From assembly GCA_903924465.1 (NCBI GenBank), contig CAIYBN010000144.1, forward strand, positions 334,987 through 398,986: a DNA stretch of 64,000 nucleotides. The letters are read 5' to 3'. The position numbers and the translations under genes were made by a program. Every line of letters begins with the position of its first letter. Position 1 is the first letter of the stretch. The notes beneath the pieces were generated by a model. The model ran no database searches. It was not told the origin of the DNA and saw only the letters and a program-made list of their open reading frames with translations. Positions 8,028-15,976 of this stretch are shown piece by piece. This stretch comes from an uncultured Myxococcales bacterium (GTDB lineage: Bacteria; Myxococcota_A; UBA9042).

Positions 8028-9724
8028 GGCGCCCTCTTCTCGTCGGTCGCCTGCGCTGCTTCCGCCGATTTCGCCGCCGCTTCTGCGGCTTTGGCACGCG
8101 CCGCTGCGAGCCACGCCGCGTGTTCAGCGCCGTGTTCCTCCTCGTGCTCCTCGTAGCTCATGCGCCCGGTCAGGAACACCCAGGACATCGGAAACACCGC
8201 GGGGCGCAGGTGCACGTTGTAGAAATGCCAGACAAAGATCGCGAGCCCGGCCAGCAACGCTTCGTCGGTGTGGGCGAGATAGCAGATTTCATACAGCCAC
8301 GGCGGGGCGAAGCGCATGACTTGGGTTGGGAACCAGCGCACCGCACCCGAGCCAACCATGATGACGCAGCCCCAGAACACCGCCCAGTAGTCGAATTTCT
8401 CGAAGTAGCTGAACCGGGCATAGGCCGGCTTCTTGTCGCGCAGGCCGAGCAGCCAGCCCAGGTTGGCGGCCACATCGCGCAGATCCTGAAGCTTCGGCAG
8501 CATCGTGAAATGCAGTCGACCGCGCGCGAGCGCCACGGCGAGATAGGTGAGGTGGTACAGGCACGCGACGACCAGACCAACCGCAGCGATGCGGTGGATG
8601 AGCCCGGTCGTTTGCAAGCCGCCGAAGAGGGAAACCAGGAAATGCGACGCGCCCACGCCATGGCTGCTGAGCGGCCAGCCGGTAAAGGCCAGCAGCGTAA
8701 ACGATAGCGCCATCAGCCCGTGCGCGATGCGCTGGTTCACATCAAACCGCAGGATCGTCCCCTTGGGCTCAATCCGCCCGTCGCTGACGTGCGCGAGCAC
8801 CGTCGGATCCATATCCTCCAGCTTCGGCTGATGGCCATGTTTGCGCTTGTGCGAAGACTTCCTGGCGCGGCGGACGACATTGAGGATATCCAGCAACACG
8901 TGCAGCGACAGGCCCAGAATGGTCAGGAAGGTCAGCCAGGCGAAGAACTTGACGGTGTAAAAGGAAATCGGCCGATCCTTGACCGTCATCGGCTTGTGGT
9001 TGGCCAGGACGCGAAAGCTGGGTTGCGCGCCTTCGTGGCACTTGATGCACGGTCCCGCAGCGAGCGCTGCCGCTTTTTTGGCATCGCCCGGTGGATGCGC
9101 CGGGTGGCAATCGGCGCATCCCGGCGCTTCAGCGGAGCCCAAATCCAGCTTGATAGCATGCATCGTGTGTTCATACGCCGCCACGATGCCGGTGCTCAGG
9201 CGAAACGGCGCCATGCGCTTGGGATCGCCGTGGCAACTCACGCAGTGCTTGTTCATCGCCGTACGCCGCGCGGCCGGTGTCATCGTCTTCATCAGCTGGA
9301 TTTCGTGCGGGTCGCCGTGGCAATCGAGGCAATACGGCAAACCCGCCTTGGTGCCTTCCTTGTTCTTGCCGTGCGGAAACGCGCCTGCGGTGTCGCTCGG
9401 CGCGTCGTGGCAGTCCATGCAAGCCGCCAACGGCACCGGATTCTTGAAGCCACGCTTCTTCAGCGCGTCGATGTCCTCGCTCGTGGCCTCCTCGACCGGC
9501 TCGTGCGGATTGAACTGGTAGCCCTGGTGACAATCGCGGCACGTCGAGTCCTTGTGCGCGCTGCGCTTGGATTGCGCGGCGGAGAACGTCGGCTCGTTGT
9601 GGCAATTGCGACACCACTTGGGATCGTCAGAATCGTTGGTTGCCGCGTGCGTCGGCGGCGTCGCCAGCAGGATGCCTGCCGCAAGTGTCGTTCCAAGTAT
9701 CCAGCGAAGAGTTTGTGAGAACAT
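8024..9724 (-). CDS. Fused heptaheme cytochrome c / membrane cytochrome b, CbcL-like quinone oxidoreductase
   Basis: Probably exchanges electrons between the quinone pool and periplasmic hemes. I start it at 9724, not at an in-frame ATG at 9766. The latter would lie next to the sigma-54 promoter (9767-9781) and upstream of the predicted transcription start, while 9724 has AGAGG and opens a clean signal peptide (1-27, ending THA). The 566 residues carry seven CxxCH sites (about residues 38, 62, 102, 132, 161, 203, 226). Then come about five membrane helices (about 257-284, 334-352, 375-400, 446-466, 484-504) with His candidates at AHG (335), HR (377), YH (391), AH (485) and WHFYNVH, and a charged His/Glu/Ala-rich tail. 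The b-part resembles the FdnI/HydC type. CbcL of Geobacter has this c-b fusion with nine c-hemes; the relation here is by architecture only. Confidence 0.9.
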   Translation of the reverse strand: MFSQTLRWILGTTLAAGILLATPPTHAATNDSDDPKWCRNCHNEPTFSAAQSKRSAHKDSTCRDCHQGYQFNPHEPVEEATSEDIDALKKRGFKNPVPLAACMDCHDAPSDTAGAFPHGKNKEGTKAGLPYCLDCHGDPHEIQLMKTMTPAARRTAMNKHCVSCHGDPKRMAPFRLSTGIVAAYEHTMHAIKLDLGSAEAPGCADCHPAHPPGDAKKAAALAAGPCIKCHEGAQPSFRVLANHKPMTVKDRPISFYTVKFFAWLTFLTILGLSLHVLLDILNVVRRARKSSHKRKHGHQPKLEDMDPTVLAHVSDGRIEPKGTILRFDVNQRIAHGLMALSFTLLAFTGWPLSSHGVGASHFLVSLFGGLQTTGLIHRIAAVGLVVACLYHLTYLAVALARGRLHFTMLPKLQDLRDVAANLGWLLGLRDKKPAYARFSYFEKFDYWAVFWGCVIMVGSGAVRWFPTQVMRFAPPWLYEICYLAHTDEALLAGLAIFVWHFYNVHLRPAVFPMSWVFLTGRMSYEEHEEEHGAEHAAWLAAARAKAAEAAAKSAEAAQATDEKRAP

Positions 9725-9766
9725 AACGGCCTCTGTCCGCGTTGCGCCGACTACTGCGTAGGCCAA

Positions 9767-9781
9767 GCAACATCCGTGCCA
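9767..9781 (-). promoter_or_regulatory. Sigma-54 (-24/-12) promoter for the cytochrome/two-component run
   Basis: On the minus strand it reads TGGCACGGATGTTGC, matching the consensus with the correct ten-base GG-GC spacing. The expected transcription start is near 9755, giving a leader of about 30 bases before the start at 9724. This settles the start of the bc-type gene and implies that the whole run down to the regulator is sigma-54 dependent. Confidence 0.88.
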
Positions 9782-9917
9782 ACGGCGGAGAAGAATGAGT
9801 CTGGTTGATATGACGTGTGATTTGAATAACTTGTAACCACGACCTTGAATGCCGCGCCTGACGACGCACTGAATCTGGGTGAGAAAACGCCCTGGGACAG
9901 ACCGCCACTGGGGAATT

Positions 9918-9987
9918 TTTCGCCATTTCCAGACAACCGATGTGGGGAAATTTCCGCGTTATGCGGATGATTCTGGAATTGCCGACA
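9918..9987. promoter_or_regulatory. Degenerate activator-site candidates upstream of the cytochrome promoter
   Basis: A TTTCG-N8-AGACA dyad at 9918-9935 is centred about 159.5 bases upstream of the -12 C of the cytochrome promoter, close to the 157.5 seen at the two paralogue promoters. A second (ATTCT-N8-CGACA) lies 52 bases further, about five helical turns. Both are poor matches to TGTCG-N8-CGACA. The rest of the 298-base gap between genes holds a CCGAC-N8-GTCGG hairpin at 9982-9999 and nothing else I can name. Confidence 0.4.
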
Positions 9988-10022
9988 AGGCTGCGTCGGG
10001 AAATCCAGACAAGAAGCGGGTT

Positions 10023-10373
10023 CTAACGTTGTTCGACGTGGACTTCGGCCGCGATCGGCATCGGCTCCGCTTCCGCCATCCGGCGCAGGATCGGCGCGAA
10101 CGGCAGACCGAGGACAGTGCCAAGGAATGCGCCGATGACCAGGAAGAAGAACAGCGAGGCGAACAGGCCGAGCGCCATGCCACCGCCGGTGACGATGCGC
10201 GCCAGAAGGGTCGGTTCCGCCGCGTTGCCGAAGAGCGCGGTCGACATGATGAGGCCCATGTAACCGCCGTACAGGATGCCAGGTACCGCGCCAGCGAATA
10301 GGTACGCGAGAAAGCTCGCGCCGGTGCCGATGTAAGTGGGGAGAAGCTGGATGTGGTTGCGATTGGTTTTCAT
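10023..10373 (-). CDS. Small two-helix membrane protein, paralogue B of the cytochrome locus
   Basis: An unrecognised 116-residue membrane protein, the paralogue of the one at 2788-3135. Start 10373 has AGAGGA six bases upstream and aligns exactly with the paralogue's MKT(Y/N)RNHIQLLPTY start; an ATG 28 codons upstream would read into the promoter region. Two hydrophobic segments (about 16-42 and 62-95) flank a loop with ALFGNAAEP. The copies differ mainly in the C-terminal tail (AEPMPIAAEVHVEQR here). It lies upstream of the cytochrome run on the same strand, with its own sigma-54 promoter at 10427-10441. Conservation of both protein and promoter suggests selection for two doses or two partner-specific versions. 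Confidence 0.85.
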   Translation of the reverse strand: MKTNRNHIQLLPTYIGTGASFLAYLFAGAVPGILYGGYMGLIMSTALFGNAAEPTLLARIVTGGGMALGLFASLFFFLVIGAFLGTVLGLPFAPILRRMAEAEPMPIAAEVHVEQR

Positions 10374-10426
10374 GGGGTCCTCTTTTCGGGTGGCGCCGTT
10401 TCGTTCGCGCCTGTCCCTATGCCTAA

Positions 10427-10441
10427 GCAAGGACCGTGCCA
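10427..10441 (-). promoter_or_regulatory. Sigma-54 (-24/-12) promoter for small membrane protein B
   Basis: Minus strand TGGCACGGACCTTGC, GG and GC ten bases apart, followed by TTAGG as at 3189-3203. It lies 54 bases upstream of the start codon, exactly as for paralogue A. Confidence 0.88.
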
Positions 10442-10494
10442 AGTTGCGTTGTCTCATTATTTCAAGCTATTACCAGACACGCGCGTCCTCCGGT

Positions 10495-10535
10495 TGTCGG
10501 AGAACCGCGGCGAAGCCTGTCGGCAAGTGCCGACC
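10495..10535. promoter_or_regulatory. Additional TGTCG-N8-CGAC dyads near the paralogue B promoter
   Basis: A good dyad TGTCG-N8-CGACC at 10518-10535 and a weak one (TGTCG-N8-CGGCG) at 10495-10512 lie between promoter and the main pair, 23 bases apart. Paralogue A lacks a clear equivalent, so this promoter may respond differently. Confidence 0.4.
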
Positions 10536-10575
10536 AGACGTGCAATTATCCAATGATTGCGCTTTGTTGTCGTGG

Positions 10576-10614
10576 TGTCTGGAGAGCCGGACGGTCTGTC
10601 GCCAGTCTCCGACA
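10576..10614. promoter_or_regulatory. Paired palindromes: candidate activator (UAS) sites, copy 2
   Basis: Dyads at 10576-10593 (TGTCT-N8-GGACG) and 10597-10614 (TGTCG-N8-CGACA) start 21 bases apart. Their centres are 157.5 and 178.5 bases upstream of the -12 C of the promoter at 10427-10441, identical to copy 1. The sequence between promoter and pair is not conserved between the copies, so the equal spacing is meaningful. The pair sits just past the stop of the iminopeptidase gene; a terminator role is less likely because no T-run follows. Confidence 0.72.
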
Positions 10615-10622
10615 CCCGAACG

Positions 10623-11567
10623 CTACCGCGCGAACGCGTCCGTCGCAGCGATCAATTTGTCGACAATGCCCGCTTCCAACGCCGAATGGCCGGCGTCCGC
10701 GATGATGTCGAGGGTCGCCTCGGGCCATGCCTGGTGCAAGTCCCACGCCGAGCGCAGCGGACAGACGACGTCGTAGCGGCCCTGGACGATCACACAGGGA
10801 ATGTGGCGAATCTTGCCGACGTTGCGCAGCAGCTGATCATCGTGATCAAACCACGCGCCGTTGACGAAGTAGTGCGCCTCGATGCGTGCGAAAGCCAAGG
10901 CGAAATCGTCCTCGGCGTAGTGGTGCAGCATCGCTGGGTCGGTGTACAGGCGACTCGTCGCGCCTTCCCAGATACTCCAGGCCTTGGCCGCCGCCAGCTG
11001 CACCGTCCGATCCGGGTGCGTCAGCCGTCGGTAGTACGCGCCCATCAGGTCGCCGCGCTCGACTTCCGGGATGGCCGCCAGGTACTGGTCCCACGCATCC
11101 GGATAGATCCAGCTCGCGCCACCTTGATAGAACCACTCCAACTCCTTGCGACGAATCAGGAAGATTCCGCGCAGCACCAGTTCCGTCACGTGTTCGGGAT
11201 GCGACTCGGCGTACGCCAGCGCCAGCGTCGAGCCCCACGAGCCGCCAAAGACCTGCCAGCCGCCGATGCCCAGGTGCGCGCGCAGCTTCTCCATGTCGGC
11301 GACCAAATCCCACGTCGTGTTGTCGCGCAGTTCTGCGTGCGGCGTCGACCGGCCACAGCCGCGCTGGTCAAACAGCACAATGCGGTAACGCGCGGGGTCA
11401 AAAAACTGCCGATGCCACGCGTCGCAACCACCGCCTGGACCGCCATGGACAAAGACCACCGGCTTGCCGCGCGGATTGCCGGCCTGCTCATAGTACAGCG
11501 TGTGCAAAGGCGATACCGCCAATCGGCCGGCGTCATAGGGTTCAATCGGCGGGTAGAACGTGCGCAT
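10623..11567 (-). CDS. pip: Proline iminopeptidase
   Basis: Removes N-terminal proline from peptides; an alpha/beta-hydrolase of peptidase family S33. The 314-residue length is the family norm, starting at MRTFYPPIEPY. Oxyanion motif HGGPGGG (41-47), DQRGCGRS, nucleophile elbow GGSWGS with Ser110, acid Asp in GRYDVVCP and catalytic His in ADAGHSA are all present. It stands alone, divergent from the ABC exporter across 228 bases in which I see no clear regulatory site. The activator palindromes of the neighbouring sigma-54 promoter lie directly after its stop codon. Confidence 0.95.
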   Translation of the reverse strand: MRTFYPPIEPYDAGRLAVSPLHTLYYEQAGNPRGKPVVFVHGGPGGGCDAWHRQFFDPARYRIVLFDQRGCGRSTPHAELRDNTTWDLVADMEKLRAHLGIGGWQVFGGSWGSTLALAYAESHPEHVTELVLRGIFLIRRKELEWFYQGGASWIYPDAWDQYLAAIPEVERGDLMGAYYRRLTHPDRTVQLAAAKAWSIWEGATSRLYTDPAMLHHYAEDDFALAFARIEAHYFVNGAWFDHDDQLLRNVGKIRHIPCVIVQGRYDVVCPLRSAWDLHQAWPEATLDIIADAGHSALEAGIVDKLIAATDAFAR

Positions 11568-11795
11568 GCGGGGCTCCAGACCGTGAAGAACGGCGCGCGG
11601 ATTGTGGCAAAGGCGGGCCAGCGGGCGCAAGGGCGGCACCGGCAACACCTCTGTAGGGGGCTCATCACGACCGCAACGAAAACACCGCTGTCGTTGTTGC
11701 AAAGATCCGCGGGTTTTCCAGCCCGTCCTTGGCCAAATCGCCGTGCGCAGGTACAGTCGCCGCCTCGCTCGCCCATTGCGGGCCACCTGCTGGGC

Positions 11796-13655
11796 ATGCT
11801 CCGACTCTTCTTCGACCGCTATGCCCGCCGCTACGCGCTCATCTACGCCGCAGGCCTCGCTTTTCTGGTGGCGACCATCGGTCTGACGGTCGCCATTCCG
11901 GCGCTGCAGAAGAACGTATTCGACGCGTTGACCGCGCTCGACTCGATCCGCCAAATGCTGCCTTTTGCCGCGCTGTTGCCGGCACTTGGACCTGCGCAAA
12001 TCGTCACCCTGGACACCATCCGGCCGCTGGTCTGGCTGATCGCCGCCGCTGCCGTGCTGGTGATTTTCGTCCGCACGCTGTCGCGCATCCTGTTTTTCAA
12101 CCCGGGCCGCGCCATCGAGTTCCGCATCCGCAATGACATGCTGCAGCGCCTGCTCGGCATGTCCCCACAATTCTTCAAGTCCTGGAGCATCGGCGACATC
12201 ATGGCCCGCGCTGGCGACGACGCGACCTTCGTGCGCGCGTTTGTCGGTTTCGCCGCGATCATGGTGCTGAACATCCTTGTGGCCTCGACCTGGGCGCTGA
12301 TCCGCATGGTCCGCACCGATGCCTGGCTGACCCTCTACTGCGTGCTGCCGCTGCTGATCGCGGTCGTGGCGCTGCGCCTGGGCGTTTCGCGCACCTTTGG
12401 CATGATGACCGAGACGCAGAAAGCGCTGGGCCGGCTGAGCAATACGGTGCTGGAGACCTACAAGGGCATCAACGTGGTGCAAGGCGCCGCGGCCGAACAC
12501 GCGTTTCTCGCCAAGTTCGACGTCGACAACGACGCGTTCACCTCGCTCAACCTGCGCGTCGTGGCGATTCGCACCTTCCTGATGCCGATCGTCGCGGTGG
12601 TCGGCAACATCTGCATCTTCTTCCTGCTGCTCATCGGCGGCCAGCACGTCGCCGAGAACCGCATGACGCTGGGCGACGTGGCGGCGTACGCGTCCTATGT
12701 GGCGATCCTGGTCACGTCGCTGGCCAGCGGTGGCTGGGTGATCGGCGTGTTGCAACGCGGCGTGGTGTCGCTGCGCCGGGTGTGGGAAGTGTTGGAGCTG
12801 CAGCCGGACATGACGGTGGGCGATGTCCCACTGCCCATGGGAGGACGCGGTATTCACCTGCGCATCCAGCATCTCAGCTACCGTCACCCGGACGCCACAC
12901 CGGACGCGCCGCTGGTGCTCGACGATCTCTCGCTCGACCTGCCACCGGGCCAAGTGCTGGGCGTGTACGGTGCTGTGGGTGCAGGCAAGTCGACGCTGGT
13001 GTCCATCCTGGCGCGGTTGCACCGGCCGCCGCCGCGCACCGTGACGCTGGACGGTGTGGACCTGCTGGACGCGGCGCGAGAGGACCTGCGGCGTGCCGTG
13101 GCGGTTGTGCCACAGGACGCGTTCCTGTTTTCGCGCTCGGTGCGGGAGAACATCGGTTACATCGATCGTGTGGCCGATATCGATGACGCGCGGATCCAGG
13201 AGGCCGTGCAAAAAGCTTGTCTGCAAGGCGATATCGCCCGTCTGCCGCAAGGGCTCGACACGATCGTGGGGGAACGGGGGCAGACGTTGTCCGGCGGGCA
13301 ACGGCAGCGGGTGCAACTGGCTCGTGCGTTCTATCGCGGCTATCGGCTGCTGATCCTGGACGACGTGCTGTCGGCGGTGGACCACGACACGGAGGCCAAG
13401 CTGCTGGCGGCGATCCAGGCGGATATCGTCGCGAAAGGCACGAGCGCGGTGCTGATCTCTCACCGGCTCTCCGCGATCGCGGCGGCGAGCGAAATCGTCG
13501 TGCTGGAACACGGCCGAATCGCCGAGCGCGGCACGCACGCGCAGTTGCTCGCGCAGGCGGGGACGTACGCGCGGGTGTGGGCAGCGCAATCGACCGAAGG
13601 CGCGGACGAGGAACGGTTGGATCAGCCCAATGCCGACCTGGCGGCTTTGGCGTAA
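11796..13655 (+). CDS. ABC transporter half-molecule (membrane domain fused to ATPase), exporter type
   Basis: A 619-residue exporter of the MdlA/MsbA-like class that would work as a homo- or heterodimer to expel lipids, drugs or peptides. The N-terminal half carries about six membrane helices (first at about 15-35, last near 290), including the characteristic MSPQFFKSWSIGDIMARAGDDATFVRAF coupling region. The ATPase holds Walker A GAVGAGKST, Q-loop VVPQDAFLFS, signature LSGGQRQRVQLARA, Walker B LLILDDVLSAVD and the H-switch ISHRLS, all intact. No partner half-transporter is adjacent. Its 3' end overlaps the convergent flavoprotein gene by 34 bases. The ATG at 11796 has no obvious ribosome site. 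Confidence 0.92.
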   Translation: MLRLFFDRYARRYALIYAAGLAFLVATIGLTVAIPALQKNVFDALTALDSIRQMLPFAALLPALGPAQIVTLDTIRPLVWLIAAAAVLVIFVRTLSRILFFNPGRAIEFRIRNDMLQRLLGMSPQFFKSWSIGDIMARAGDDATFVRAFVGFAAIMVLNILVASTWALIRMVRTDAWLTLYCVLPLLIAVVALRLGVSRTFGMMTETQKALGRLSNTVLETYKGINVVQGAAAEHAFLAKFDVDNDAFTSLNLRVVAIRTFLMPIVAVVGNICIFFLLLIGGQHVAENRMTLGDVAAYASYVAILVTSLASGGWVIGVLQRGVVSLRRVWEVLELQPDMTVGDVPLPMGGRGIHLRIQHLSYRHPDATPDAPLVLDDLSLDLPPGQVLGVYGAVGAGKSTLVSILARLHRPPPRTVTLDGVDLLDAAREDLRRAVAVVPQDAFLFSRSVRENIGYIDRVADIDDARIQEAVQKACLQGDIARLPQGLDTIVGERGQTLSGGQRQRVQLARAFYRGYRLLILDDVLSAVDHDTEAKLLAAIQADIVAKGTSAVLISHRLSAIAAASEIVVLEHGRIAERGTHAQLLAQAGTYARVWAAQSTEGADEERLDQPNADLAALA

Positions 13656-14611
13656 CGCTGCACGATTTCTCCCGCCGCCTCAATCGCCTGAATCCCCTGC
13701 ACCGACTTGCCCGCCTGGAAATACTCCTGATATGCCGACCCGCGCTGCTGCGCTTCCTTCAGCTTCCACGCCGACTGCAGCGAGTAGAACATCCGCATGT
13801 AGTGCTTGGTCCGCGAATGCTTGAGCAGCAGCCGCGCCAGCGGTCCCGCCTTGGTGCCAATGCGTTCAATGTACGGCGTCTTGATCACCGACACCGGCAC
13901 GCCCGACAGCTTGTCCGTCAGCACGATGTCGTCCGCCTGGGCTTTGAGGATCGCCTGCTTGTAGTCCGCGTGCGATGAGCATTCCGTCGTCGCGATGAAC
14001 CGCGTGCCCAGCTGCGCACCGGCGTAGCCCATCTTCAACACGTCCACAAAGCCCTGCTCATCGCCGATACCGCCCGCGGCCACGATCGGCAATTCCAGAT
14101 CGCTCAGCTCCGCCAGCAACGCCTGCGGTGTCTTTTGCCCGGCGTGGCCGCCCGCGCGGTTGTTCACCGCGATCAGCCCGTGCACGCCGGCCTTCTTGGC
14201 AATCAGCGCCCACTTGCGCTCCGTGATGTCGTGATAGACCACGCCGCCAAACGGCTTCACGCGGTCGACGACCCACTTGGGATTACCCAGCGACGTCACA
14301 AAGAACCGCACGCCTTCTTCCAGCGCGATGTCGAGCCAGTTGCTCATGCGGTCCAGATAGACCTTGGACGATTTCTCCGTCAGCACGTTCATGCCCACCG
14401 GCTTGTTCGTCACCGACTTGATCTTCTGCAGCGCGGCGCGGAAGTCCTGCTTGCCGACAAAGGTCAGGCTGATCGGCTGGATGATGCCGATGCCACCCGC
14501 GGCGGAGACAGCGGCGACGAGCTCCCAGTTGCTGCAGGGGTACATGGCGCCGCAGATGAGCGGTATCTCGATTTTGGCGTCGTGGGTGAGGGCAGTTTGC
14601 AGGGCGGGCAT
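13622..14611 (-). CDS. Nitronate monooxygenase-like FMN protein
   Basis: A 329-residue TIM-barrel flavoprotein of the nitronate monooxygenase / 2-nitropropane dioxygenase family, related also to enoyl-reductase-like PfaD proteins. The start at 14611 has GGAG about eight bases upstream. FMN-binding features include IPLICGAMYPCSN at the start, GGIGIIQP, the NNRAGGHAG loop, and the phosphate-binding AAGGIGDEQGFVDVLKMGYAGAQLGTRF region, written here as parts AAGGIGDEQG and GAQLGTRF. It follows bioA by 63 bases on the same strand and could be the last gene of the biotin run. The physiological substrate is unknown; detoxification of nitronates or an enoyl-reductase-like role are both possible. Confidence 0.88.
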   Translation of the reverse strand: MPALQTALTHDAKIEIPLICGAMYPCSNWELVAAVSAAGGIGIIQPISLTFVGKQDFRAALQKIKSVTNKPVGMNVLTEKSSKVYLDRMSNWLDIALEEGVRFFVTSLGNPKWVVDRVKPFGGVVYHDITERKWALIAKKAGVHGLIAVNNRAGGHAGQKTPQALLAELSDLELPIVAAGGIGDEQGFVDVLKMGYAGAQLGTRFIATTECSSHADYKQAILKAQADDIVLTDKLSGVPVSVIKTPYIERIGTKAGPLARLLLKHSRTKHYMRMFYSLQSAWKLKEAQQRGSAYQEYFQAGKSVQGIQAIEAAGEIVQRYAKAARSALG

Positions 14612-14674
14612 GGCTGGGCTCCGGTAAAAAGGGCGGATAGGCTCGCACAAACCTGCCGCGGCGTCACCGCCCGA

Positions 14675-15976
14675 TCAGGCTGCGCCGGCCAACCCGGTGG
14701 CGATGATGTCCCACGCGCGAGCGACATCAGCCAGATCGGAACCGAGCGGCGGCATGGTGTAGAGCACCGGGCCCAGCGGCCGGATGAGCACGCCGTGCTG
14801 GAGGCAATGGTCGCGCACCTGCTGCGATCGCAGCGCATCGTGGTAGCCGCCGCCGTGCAGCTCCACGACGCCGATTCCCCCCAGCCAGCGCACCGCGCGC
14901 ACGCCCGGAAGGCCGGACAAGGGCGGAAGGAAGTCGCGGTAGAAGCGATGCAACTCGGCGGTCTTTTCCAGCAAGTGCTCGTCTTCGGCGACGCGCAGGC
15001 TGGCCAGCGCGACGGCGCAGGCAATGGGATTCGCGGTGAAACTGTGGCCGTGCAACAACGCGCGGCGCGCATCGGGGCCCAGAAAGGCGGCAAAGATCGT
15101 CTCGGTGGCCAACGTTGCCGCCAGGGGCAGCATGCCGCCCGTCAAGCCCTTGGCCAGGCACAGGATATCCGGCTCCAGACGGGCATGGGTACTCGCGAAC
15201 AACGCGCCGGTGCGGCCAAAGCCGGTCATCACTTCGTCGGCGATCACCAGGCCGCCGCGCGCGCGGACACGCTCGGCTACAGCGCGCAGGAACGCGGGCG
15301 GATGAAAGCGCATGCCGCCCGCACCTTGCACGATCGGCTCGACGATGATCGCCGCAAGCGTATCGCCCTGCGTCGCCAGCAGCCGGTCCAGCTCCGTCAG
15401 GGCAGGCGCCATGTCCGCATCTGCCAGCAACGGATCGCCGTCCACCACCGGCACGGGCACGCGCGCGACCGGCCAGAGCAGCGGCGCGAAAGGGCCGGCG
15501 AAATCGGCAGGATCGCCAACCGACATCGCGCCAATCGTGTCGCCGTGGTAACCCGCTTCCAAAGCGAGAAACCGCGTGCGTTGCGGCTGACCGTTTTGCG
15601 CGTGGTACTGCACGGCCATCTTCAGCGCCACTTCGACCGCTGTGGAGCCATCATCCGAGTAGAAGACCCGCTTCAACCCAGCCGGCGCGCGCGCCACCAG
15701 CTGTTCGGCCAGTTCCACTGCGCCCGGATGCGTGCAACCGGCAAAAAGCACGTGATCCAAACGCGCGGCTTGTTCGGCGATCGCCGCGACCAAACGTGGA
15801 TGGCTGTGGCCGATGAGACACGTCCACCAGGAACTGATGGCATCAAAGACCCGCGTGCCATCGGCCAGGTACAGCCAGGAACCCTGAGCGCCGACTACTG
15901 GCAAGGGCGGCTGTGCGGTTGCGGCTTGGGTAAATGGATGCCAGACAACGGCGCGATCGCGATCGGTGAGGCTCAT
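14675..15976 (-). CDS. bioA: Adenosylmethionine-8-amino-7-oxononanoate aminotransferase
   Basis: Converts KAPA to DAPA in biotin synthesis, with S-adenosylmethionine as amino donor and PLP as cofactor. The start is fixed at 15976 by an ATGA overlap with the stop of bioD. The 433 residues contain the class-III aminotransferase hallmarks: WHPFTQ at the start (typical of BioA), SSWWTCLIGHSHP, YSDDGSTAVEVALKM, VIADEVMTGFGRTG (PLP-contact Asp) and the Schiff-base Lys in CLAKGLTGGMLPLAA. It is the fourth gene of the bioB-F-D-A run, every junction of which is overlapping or abutting. Confidence 0.96.
   Translation of the reverse strand: MSLTDRDRAVVWHPFTQAATAQPPLPVVGAQGSWLYLADGTRVFDAISSWWTCLIGHSHPRLVAAIAEQAARLDHVLFAGCTHPGAVELAEQLVARAPAGLKRVFYSDDGSTAVEVALKMAVQYHAQNGQPQRTRFLALEAGYHGDTIGAMSVGDPADFAGPFAPLLWPVARVPVPVVDGDPLLADADMAPALTELDRLLATQGDTLAAIIVEPIVQGAGGMRFHPPAFLRAVAERVRARGGLVIADEVMTGFGRTGALFASTHARLEPDILCLAKGLTGGMLPLAATLATETIFAAFLGPDARRALLHGHSFTANPIACAVALASLRVAEDEHLLEKTAELHRFYRDFLPPLSGLPGVRAVRWLGGIGVVELHGGGYHDALRSQQVRDHCLQHGVLIRPLGPVLYTMPPLGSDLADVARAWDIIATGLAGAA

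Noticed and set aside
8720..9718. Open frame on the plus strand opposite the bc-type cytochrome
   Set aside because: The minus strand has seven heme motifs and membrane helices; this frame has only Arg/His-rich shadow sequence.
9724..9766. Upstream ATG at 9766 for the bc-type cytochrome
   Set aside because: It abuts the -12 box and precedes the predicted transcription start; the ATG at 9724 has a ribosome site and a proper signal peptide.
10576..10614. Inverted repeat read as a terminator of the iminopeptidase gene
   Set aside because: No T-run, and its copy at 3338-3377 has the same distance to a sigma-54 promoter, which a terminator would not need.
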